A DNA stretch of 19,133 nucleotides from Firmicutes bacterium UBA2530 (GTDB lineage Bacteria; Bacillota; Clostridia; Tissierellales; Sedimentibacteraceae): assembly GCA_002340985.1 (NCBI GenBank), contig DDNC01000027.1:25933-45065 (forward strand), given 5' to 3'. Every line of letters begins with the position of its first letter. Position 1 is the stretch's first letter. Positions 1 to 6,800 of this stretch are shown in pieces. The notes beneath the pieces were generated by a model, which searched no databases, had not been told where the DNA came from, and saw only the letters and a program-made list of their open reading frames with translations. The position numbers and the translations under genes are program-made.

Positions 1-159
1 ATTTACCACCGGCAGCATATCTATGAAATTCAGCCGGTGACCGCAGCTCCCGCAGGAGGACGGCGGCTTTATAATTGATATTCCCGCAGGTATGCGGAAG
101 ATGCATACGTTGAGGAACGAGCCTATAAACAGGCCGTAAATTAAGAAAATCAATGTCAT
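1..159 (-). CDS. pilD: Type IV prepilin peptidase, N-terminal part (runs off left edge)
   Basis: PilD/GspO-type prepilin peptidases are membrane aspartyl proteases that cut the leader from prepilins and N-methylate the new N-terminus. Only the first 53 codons are visible, too short for an ORF caller but clear. From ATG at 159 the protein begins with a hydrophobic helix containing GLFIGSFLNVCIFRIP, the family's N-terminal signature (G-x-x-x-GSFLNV-x-x-x-R-x-P). A CGSCGH pair at residues 36-41 follows, equivalent to the first CxxC of the cytoplasmic zinc-binding loop. The catalytic aspartates would lie beyond the edge. The start is uncertain: ATG 159 lacks a good ribosome binding site, whereas AAGGATGG at about 184-191 favours the in-frame TTG at 171, adding four residues. 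The gene lies just downstream of pilA, its substrate, in the same direction. The identification is from motifs and context. Confidence 0.88.
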   Translation of the reverse strand, partial: MTLIFLIYGLFIGSFLNVCIFRIPAGISIIKPPSSCGSCGHRLNFIDMLPVVN

Positions 160-274
160 TGCTATTTCCAATGTAATGATTGACCATCCTTATGTTTTAT
201 AAATTGTTAAATTACCTCTGAACCTTCAAGACAGATTAAACGTTCCGATGCATAGCCTGTGTCTTGTTATGGAA

Positions 275-628
275 TTACTTTTTTGTAACTGTAACCTTTC
301 CACTATCAGCATCTAATGTGATGTCAACATTAGTATCACTTACAGTTGCAGACGGTTTTTGGAATTTTAACCCGGAATCGATGTAATCACCACTTTCTAA
401 TTCTGTAATAGTTATAGTAGAATCAGAACTTCTTACATAATATAGTTCCGCAGCCTTTGCTATCATTTCAAGAGTTGATTTGTCTGCATCTTCTTTTGCC
501 TTATCCTGAATACCCATAAACCTCGGTACTGCGATCGCCATAATAATCGCCAACACTGCCAGCACCACAATCAATTCAATCAATGTGAATCCTTTTCTGT
601 TCTTTAAACTGTTAATTAATCTAAACAT
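275..628 (-). CDS. pilA: Type IV pilin precursor (class IVa, PilA-like)
   Basis: This is the pilus subunit, stored in the inner membrane and polymerised by the PilB/PilC machine. The 117-residue precursor has a short basic leader ending in KNRKG, then the class IVa cleavage motif G|FTLIE with Phe at +1 and the conserved Glu at +5. A hydrophobic helix follows (residues about 14-36), kinked at Pro. The globular part is small, about 80 residues, and ends in a beta-rich segment with TVTKK. It has no cysteine pair of the kind that closes the D-region of Gram-negative pilins. The start at 628 is supported by GAGGAG a few bases upstream. It sits after pilC and before pilD. A 144-base upstream gap with a sigma-54-like site suggests separate expression, usual for a major pilin. 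It could instead be a minor pilin, but its position and size favour the major one. Confidence 0.93.
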   Translation of the reverse strand: MFRLINSLKNRKGFTLIELIVVLAVLAIIMAIAVPRFMGIQDKAKEDADKSTLEMIAKAAELYYVRSSDSTITITELESGDYIDSGLKFQKPSATVSDTNVDITLDADSGKVTVTKK

Positions 629-697
629 CTTTTCTCTCCTCTTCTTCTCTAATTATTTTATTTATATAAACATCCAACAAGACTAATATATGATTAT

Positions 698-713
698 TGC
701 AATGCCTTTGCCG
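698..713 (-). promoter_or_regulatory. Candidate sigma-54 (-24/-12) promoter of pilA
   Basis: Read on the minus strand, the site is CGGCAAAGGCATTGCA. The GGCA and TTGCA blocks match the -24/-12 consensus (TGGCAC-N5-TTGCA), and GG and GC are exactly 12 bases apart. Transcription would start near 688, about 60 bases before the pilA ATG, leaving roughly 60 bases upstream to the pilC stop for an activator site. Sigma-54 control of pilA is established in Pseudomonas, Myxococcus and Geobacter; here it is inferred from the motif alone. A weaker sigma-A-like pair (TTGAAC at 758-763, TATACA at 736-741, 16-base spacer) lies just upstream and is the alternative. Confidence 0.5.
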
Positions 714-772
714 AATGCTTTATATCTGAGTTTTCTGTATATACCCACCGTAACAAAGTTCAAACATCCCCG

Positions 773-1978
773 TTACTGAACCGTTTTAACCATATCAAAC
801 ATCGGTGTTACCATTGCTATTACTATGAACCCTATGATTATTGCCATGAACACTATCATTATTGGCTCAAGCATTGTGGTAAGGCGCTGTACGGCAGTAT
901 CCACTTCCTCGTCATAAAAGTCTGCAGTCTTATCCAAAATTTCTTCTATGGAACCTGAGTCCTCACCTATTTTTATCATGGAGTGAACCATGGGAGGGAA
1001 AACCCCCTGCTGCTTCAGAGGCTGGGACAGTGCCATTCCTTTTCGCACATCTTCCTTTGCCTCGATAATTTTACTTCCTATATATGTATTGCCTGTTACG
1101 CCTGAAACAGTATCCAGTGCCTGCAACAATGGCACTCCACTTCCCATGAGTGTTGACAGTGTCCTTGTAAATCTTGAAGTGGCAACCTTGAGGGCTAAAT
1201 TTTTAACTACAGGTATTTTGAGTTTGTAGTAATCCTCTTTGTATTTAACCTTTGAGTTTTTCATCAGTGCTGATATGCCCACTATTATAAGCAGCAAAAC
1301 CAATACAAATATATACCAGTACTGCTTCAGTGCATTGCTAAAATTTATCAGCATTGTAGTAAGCGGCGGGAGCTCTACTCCCGAGCTTGAATACATTTCC
1401 ACAAATGTAGGCATTATCGTAGTCAGAAGAAACACAACCACTACAACGCACACAATCGCAAGTATTGCGGGATATGTCATTGCAGACTTTATTTTGTTTT
1501 CTATTTTATATTCTTTTTCAAAGTGCACTGCCAACCTGTCCATAATCAAATCTATGTTACCGCTCAGCTCTCCAGCCTCAACCATGCTTATGAAAATTGG
1601 CGGAAAGGCGTCCTTGTGGTAGTACAGTGCTTCGGACAGAGTATTTCCCTTCTGAAGGTCCTCGTACATTCGCCCGATAATTTTTGCAAGGCGTTTGTTT
1701 TCCGTCTGCTGCCTGAGTATGTCAAGACTGCTGACTATGGTTACACCAGCTCTCAGCATGGCATGGAGCTGCTTGCAGAAAACCGCCAGATCCTTGGACT
1801 TTATTCTCTTCACAGAAATACTGCTCATGTCAATTGAGCCTTCGGATTTGTCAATATTTATTATGGTATAGCTGTTTTGCTTCAGGTATTCAATTACCTC
1901 GGTTTTTGATTCAGCGCTGTACTTTATTTTTTGCCTTTTTCCCGATGGATCTACCACACTGCATTTGTATGCTGCCAT
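773..1978 (-). CDS. pilC: Type IV pilus inner-membrane platform protein (GspF/PilC family)
   Basis: PilC is the polytopic platform on which the PilB and PilT ATPases act to add or remove pilin subunits. The 401-residue protein has two homologous T2SSF domains. The first (about 60-190) carries MVEAGELSGNID; the second (about 262-395) carries the matching MIKIGEDSGSIEEIL. Predicted membrane helices lie at about 168-190, 221-239 and 371-394, the usual three-helix layout. The length is normal for the family. I chose the ATG at 1978 (MAAYKC) over an in-frame start 13 codons upstream because AGAAGGAAGA sits at the right distance before it and family members begin with a short MxxYxY-like segment. 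It follows pilT by 64 bases in the same direction and precedes pilA by 144 bases. Confidence 0.95.
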   Translation of the reverse strand: MAAYKCSVVDPSGKRQKIKYSAESKTEVIEYLKQNSYTIINIDKSEGSIDMSSISVKRIKSKDLAVFCKQLHAMLRAGVTIVSSLDILRQQTENKRLAKIIGRMYEDLQKGNTLSEALYYHKDAFPPIFISMVEAGELSGNIDLIMDRLAVHFEKEYKIENKIKSAMTYPAILAIVCVVVVVFLLTTIMPTFVEMYSSSGVELPPLTTMLINFSNALKQYWYIFVLVLLLIIVGISALMKNSKVKYKEDYYKLKIPVVKNLALKVATSRFTRTLSTLMGSGVPLLQALDTVSGVTGNTYIGSKIIEAKEDVRKGMALSQPLKQQGVFPPMVHSMIKIGEDSGSIEEILDKTADFYDEEVDTAVQRLTTMLEPIMIVFMAIIIGFIVIAMVTPMFDMVKTVQ

Positions 1979-2042
1979 ATGTTCTTCCTTCTCATATAAT
2001 ATTTGTACGATACGCAACTTTCTTGTGTCACGGATATTCCTG

Positions 2043-3092
2043 TTACAGCTGCTTCATAACATAATCGAAATCCAGTGCTGCCTTAAGCAGCGTCTGTCTG
2101 GAAATTTTTCTGTCGCTGTACATTTTCAGCAGGCTGGAATCCATTGTCTGCATTCCAAACTTGGAGCCTGTTTGAATCTGATTTTGAATCTGATGAGTTT
2201 TCTTTTCTCTTATAAGATTTCTTATGGCCGGTGTGGAAACCATTATTTCAACTGCAGCCATACGCTCCTTTTCCTCTATGTCCAGTACTAACTGCTGGGA
2301 TATAACTCCCTCCAGCACGTTGGCAAGCTGAATTGTTACCTGCTGCTGCTGGTGAGGCGGAAATACGTCTATTATTCTGTCTATAGTCTTGGCGGCACCT
2401 GTAGTGTGCAGGGTTGAAAAAACAAGATGTCCGGTCTCTGCTGCCGTTAGTGCTATTTCCATGGTTTCAAGGTCTCGCATCTCTCCCAGCAATATGACAT
2501 CCGGGTCCTGCCTCAGGCAAGCCCTCAGTCCTGATGCAAAGGATTTGAAGTCACTTCTGTATTCACGCTGGTTTACAATACTCTTGTTGTGCTTGTGAAG
2601 ATATTCTATAGGGTCTTCCAATGTAATAACATGGCATTTTCTCTCGCTGTTTATAATGTTTACCATGGATGCCAATGTGGTTGACTTACCGCTTCCGGTA
2701 GGGCCTGTAACCAGTATGAGCCCTCTTTGCTTCTGTGTAAAATCATAGAGCACATCCGGCATGTTTATTTCCTTAAGTGTTGGTATGTTCATCTGAACCG
2801 AGCGTATTGCTATGGAATAACTGCCTCTCTGCTTGAATATGTTGATTCTGAATCTTCCCATATTTTGAACGGCATAGGACATATCGAAATCTCCTATCTC
2901 GTTTATTTCAGCAAACTGCTCAGGCTTTGTTACCTGCCTCACAAGTTCTTCTGTATCAGCAGGAGTAAGCTTGTCACCACTTGCATAAATCAATACTCCG
3001 TTCACTCTGAAGCACGGGGCGCATCCCACGGATATATGAAGGTCCGAGCCTTTCATTATCACCAATTTGGTCAACAGTTCGTTTATATTCAT
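2043..3092 (-). CDS. pilT: Type IV pilus retraction ATPase
   Basis: PilT is a cytoplasmic hexameric ATPase that drives pilus depolymerisation, and hence twitching and DNA or phage pull-in. The 349-residue protein begins with the PilT N-domain (GSDLHISVG near residue 15). It has Walker A GPTGSGKS at 130-137, an Asp-box ITLEDPIE at about 156-163, Walker B DPDVILLGEMRD at 196-207 and a His-box TGHLVFSTLHT at 220-230. The PilT-specific AIRNLIRE motif is at 289-296, next to THQIQNQIQTG, which separates it from PilB. All catalytic motifs are intact and the length is typical. GAGAGGTAG precedes the ATG. The start is only 11 bases after the stop of the pilB fragment, so in the uninterrupted operon pilT was probably translated from a pilB-pilT transcript. 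In this lysogen its promoter is not evident. Confidence 0.97.
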   Translation of the reverse strand: MNINELLTKLVIMKGSDLHISVGCAPCFRVNGVLIYASGDKLTPADTEELVRQVTKPEQFAEINEIGDFDMSYAVQNMGRFRINIFKQRGSYSIAIRSVQMNIPTLKEINMPDVLYDFTQKQRGLILVTGPTGSGKSTTLASMVNIINSERKCHVITLEDPIEYLHKHNKSIVNQREYRSDFKSFASGLRACLRQDPDVILLGEMRDLETMEIALTAAETGHLVFSTLHTTGAAKTIDRIIDVFPPHQQQQVTIQLANVLEGVISQQLVLDIEEKERMAAVEIMVSTPAIRNLIREKKTHQIQNQIQTGSKFGMQTMDSSLLKMYSDRKISRQTLLKAALDFDYVMKQL

Positions 3093-3103
3093 CCGCTACC
3101 TCT

Positions 3104-3826
3104 CTACACTATTTTATATACTATCTGTGAAAATTCATCCGTTGTTGTGATTCCTGAGAGCACAAGCCCAAGGCAGTTATCTCTCAGTGTTTTCATTCCG
3201 GCCTTCTGTGCAGCTGCGGCAAGCTCATCTGCATTTCTTCCGTTTTGCACCGCTTCTCTTACATCCTTATCCATTTTAAGTATTTCATGAATTGCAATTC
3301 TTCCGCTGTAGCCTGTGTAATAGCATTTTGGGCATCCTCTGCCTCTGTGAAGGGTTACGTTCCCATTAACACCCAGCAGATTTTTTTCAATGTCGCTTGC
3401 TTCATATTCAGTTTTACAGTTTGTGCATATTCTTTTTACAAGTCTTTGCGCCACGATACCTCTCAGTGATGCAGCTAAGAGAAATGGCTTTATTCCCATA
3501 TCCTGAAGTCTCATAACCGTTGATGGGGCATCATTAGTATGGAGTGTGGATATTACAAGGTGCCCTGTAATTGCAGCTCTTACTGCTATTTCAGCCGTTT
3601 CCTCATCCCTTATTTCTCCAACCATTATTATGTCAGGGTCCTGCCTGAGTATTGACCTGAGTCCTGTGGCAAACAGAAGTCCTGCCTTTGTATTAACCTG
3701 CACCTGGTTGATTCCTTCTATTTTGTATTCAACCGGGTCTTCAACAGTAATTATATTTTTATTGATTTTATTCAGCTCGTTTAATGCGGCATACAATGTT
3801 GTTGTTTTACCGCTGCCTGTTGGTTG
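3104..3826 (-). pseudogene. pilB: pilB 3' fragment: extension ATPase cut at its Walker A motif by a prophage
   Basis: PilB (GspE family) is the cytoplasmic hexameric ATPase that powers pilus extension. Only about 239 C-terminal residues remain of a protein normally near 560. The surviving frame begins inside the P-loop as PTGSGKTTTLYAAL, where GPTGSGKT is expected. It continues with the Asp-box ITVEDPVE, Walker B DPDIIMVGEIRD, the His-box TGHLVISTLHT and the zinc tetracysteine pair CTNC/CPKC, so downstream of the break it is undamaged. Going 5', the frame reads Gln, His and then a TGA stop (3830-3832) in foreign sequence, and the N-terminal half is absent. A TTG codon at the start of the LYAAL segment could be called as a start but has no ribosome binding site and would exclude the P-loop. 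The 5' half presumably lies at the other prophage end. No in-frame fusion replaces it. Confidence 0.92.
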
Positions 3827-3850
3827 ATGTCATTTACCAGTACAACCAAG
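3806..3850. other. Prophage-chromosome attachment junction (attL or attR)
   Basis: On the plus strand, pilB P-loop sequence (CCGCTGCCTGTTGG, ending about 3823) stops matching the expected coding sequence and passes directly into phage-side sequence. The change falls within a few bases of 3823; codon degeneracy means the core could include bases up to 3824. The phage side carries TTGGTTG at 3820-3826 and its reverse complement CAACCAA at 3843-3849, a 7-bp inverted repeat with a 16-base spacer, which could be recombinase arm sites. The core cannot be delimited without the other junction or an empty-site relative. The recombinase gene is outside the window, so its type (serine or tyrosine) is unknown. 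Confidence 0.7.
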
Positions 3851-3858
3851 TAACATAA

Positions 3859-3885
3859 ATAAAGCTCCTATTGCAGGAGCTTTAT
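3859..3885 (-). terminator. Hairpin terminator at the end of the phage late operon
   Basis: An 11-bp perfect stem (ATAAAGCTCCT paired with AGGAGCTTTAT) closes a 5-base loop. It starts 4 bases after the stop codon of the giant phage gene and ends before the attachment junction. On the minus strand the 3' side continues ATTTATGTTA, T-rich but not an uninterrupted U-tract, so termination may be incomplete. The GC content of the stem is modest. It is the only candidate separating phage late transcription from pilB', pilT, pilC and pilA, which run in the same direction. Confidence 0.75.
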
Positions 3886-3889
3886 AACG

Positions 3890-6800
3890 CTATTTTCCTT
3901 TAATTCTTTCTTGAAACCTTTCAAAACTTACATCATGATATCTTTTGTACTCTTTAACTGCTTTGTCTGCCATTTTAACAATTTCATCACGCAAAGACTT
4001 CTGAAGCAGCTTGATATTCTCATCAGATAACTTCTTATCTTTTAAATCATCATTAAACATTGTCTTTGTAGTATCTTTGTATCGGCTTCTCTTGACAATC
4101 TCCTTAAAGGTTTCTGACTGCTGCTGAGTTAATTGCTTGTCTGCAAGCTTACCTATAAAGTCTATGTTATCCCAATACATATCTATAGCCTTGTAATACG
4201 ATTTGAATTCATCCTCTGCTAAAAAGTCAATTTTGTTTGTTATAGTTCCTTTCTTCTCAAAAGAGTTATTCGCTTTTTCTGTAGCAGATTTAAGTTCGTA
4301 GAATTCATTTATTACATCATTTGAATATGAAGGATCTGCGATATATTTACGACGTACAGCCTCAATAGGAGTATAACTGTTTGGCGTTGTTAATGGTAAA
4401 AGAATATCCATAACACCTCCGCCCATTTGGTCTAACAGATAATTAATGTTTTTCGGAGATGCATACTTCGATTCGGGGAATACTTGTGCTACAGCCTTTG
4501 CTAAATGAATTGCAATACTTGATGTGGTATCATCATATTGGTCTTGCTTTAACACTCCTTGCATGCTCTGATTAACGATAGCTCCACCACTCCATTTTTC
4601 ATTTTTTTCTACATCAATTATTGGTCTAAACACAGTTTCGGTATTTGGAGTTAAAGCGTCAAGTAAAGTACCGAAATAACCATTGAAAGCATCTGCTCCC
4701 TCTTTTTCAAGTACTGCGTTCAACCCTCTCTCAAAATCAGAGCCAAACAGCGCTGCAACATCTTTTGGTTTTGGTATTCTAATAAATGCACCATCGGAAG
4801 TTTTCCAAGGCAAAATCCAATAATTATCTTTAATTCCCTTAGATAATTTCTTGTAATCCTCATCATCTCTATGAAAAGCCCATAATAATATTGTTGGGAT
4901 AGTCAGCATTGTAATTGATTTAATCCATGTTTGTTTTCGTACTTCTGAGTCTGTGATTAAACTTCTTTTCAGTTTGTCAATGCCTTGCAATCCTGCGTTA
5001 AAATAAGGTATTATTTGCCCTGCCGCTGTATTCATTATTGTTCCTTTTCTCATGAAGTTGAGAGTAACATCATCTGATTTATGCAAAGCATAAATTGAGG
5101 CGTCATATTCATTCTTGTACAGCTCCATACCTTTCTTATAAGCTTTTTCATATTCAGCATATCTCGGAGCCGCTTCCGCCCAATCGTTCATGTCAGCGAT
5201 CATTCCTATAAAGTGGTCTAAATTACTTCTTCCCGTACTCTTTTTCCCTTTCCTAAAATCAGTAAGTTTGTTTCTCATATCCTTACTCATTTTTGTTTCA
5301 GCGCCTTGAATACTCGAACCATAACCACCGCCTAACGCTTTAAACTTATTATATCCTTCACTTTCTTTTAAAACATTAATCACCGCTGCTCCAGTTGCTT
5401 TTGCATATTCAAAAGGGTTATTATGACTTCCATACAGAAAGGCTTGCTGTATATCTCTTGGTATGTTTGAGGTTAAAGCAAACATAGGATTGGCGCCTGT
5501 TGTTAGGGCTGTTATTTTACGTCTTACTTCGGCAATTGCCTGTACCGTAAAATCAAGCTGTACCTTATCCATATTGGTCATAGCCTTAAGGAAATTCTCA
5601 TCAAAAACTTGGTAAAATTCTTTTTTACCATCTTTGTTTATAACTCCGATAATGTCCTTATCCCTACTTTTAGGCAAAGACTTATAGTTTTCTATAAAAT
5701 CAGGAATAGCGTTAATTATCTCATCTAACTCCTTAGCGTTGGAATTTTTTTTAAAATCCCAATCTATCATATCCTTAATACCTCGAGTACTTACAACCTG
5801 CCTTTCCATGTCCGGCGATACCCTGTCTATAAAATTACCCAATCCGTCAACAGTTTTGTAATGCTCTATAACTGAACGCATGACATTATTCTTAGTCTGC
5901 GCATTTACGGCACGATTTACTTGCATAACAATTCCGTCAATAGGGCTTATCGTATCGCGGTCACTGCCTTTTTCGCTCAATCTGTCAACGGGTGATTTTT
6001 GGTCATTAAATCCAGCTTTTGTATTCTTACCTTTTATTTGTCCGTCTTTAACTCTGAACATAGGAACATAGTAAGGGTATTTTTTTCGCATTACTTCATA
6101 GATTTTCTTGCTATCAGGACCCAACATATTTGTATCGATAACCCAAGCTTTAAAATAAGCATCATACCATTTATATAAACGTTCAGACAGTTCTTTAAAC
6201 TCAGGGAATTGTTGTTCCATGGCATTTAAGCGTTCCTGCGATACCTCTATATCTTTAGGGAATATTTGATGTCCCTTATCTTCTAAGGTTAACGCATGCT
6301 TAAGCTTCAAATATAATTCAAATTCAGAAGTGTTCTTACCTGAAGCGTCTAATATTTTTTGAAGATTATCTTCCTTATATATAATGTTATTAGTGGGTGA
6401 TGACATTTCTCCACGCAGGATTGAGTCGATACGTCCTCCGTTCTTGTTTGTTTGTAATGCCAAAAGATAAGGATTTAAACTTGGAGGAACTTTTTTTCCT
6501 GTGCTATCTTCAATTGTTTTTACATAACGATTAAACGGTGCAAACACATCAAAAAATAACATATTCGCATTTTCTGCTGTTATTTTATCTTTTAATGTTT
6601 TTCTATTTTCATCTGCTGCAACCATTGTTTTTTTAGCCTTTTCCATCCATTCACCATTAACCCATCTTAAAACATCTGCTCTGATTTCCTGGATATTTTT
6701 TAAATCCTTTAAGTTTAAGGATTGCTCAAATGTATTATAGAAATCTCCTGCAAATTCCTTAGCTGTATTGATATCTGTTAAATAATATCTAAGAAATTCG

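Noticed and set aside
227..266. Inverted repeat CAAGACA/TGTCTTG between pilA and pilD as a terminator
   Set aside because: The 7-bp arms are 26 bases apart with no U-tract and no stable inner stem, so it is weak and could be chance.
1979..2017. Longer pilC start (13 extra residues)
   Set aside because: A well-spaced AGAAGGAAGA precedes the internal ATG at 1978, and the extension lacks family similarity.
3104..3796. A stand-alone short ATPase starting at a TTG within the pilB fragment
   Set aside because: No ribosome binding site precedes it, it would lack the P-loop, and the same frame continues upstream through the Walker A codons to the phage junction. It is a truncated gene.
990..3827. 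Plus-strand open frames across pilC, pilT and pilB
   Set aside because: They mirror real genes on the opposite strand, lack ribosome binding sites and encode no recognisable motif. The same applies to plus-strand frames across the phage genes.
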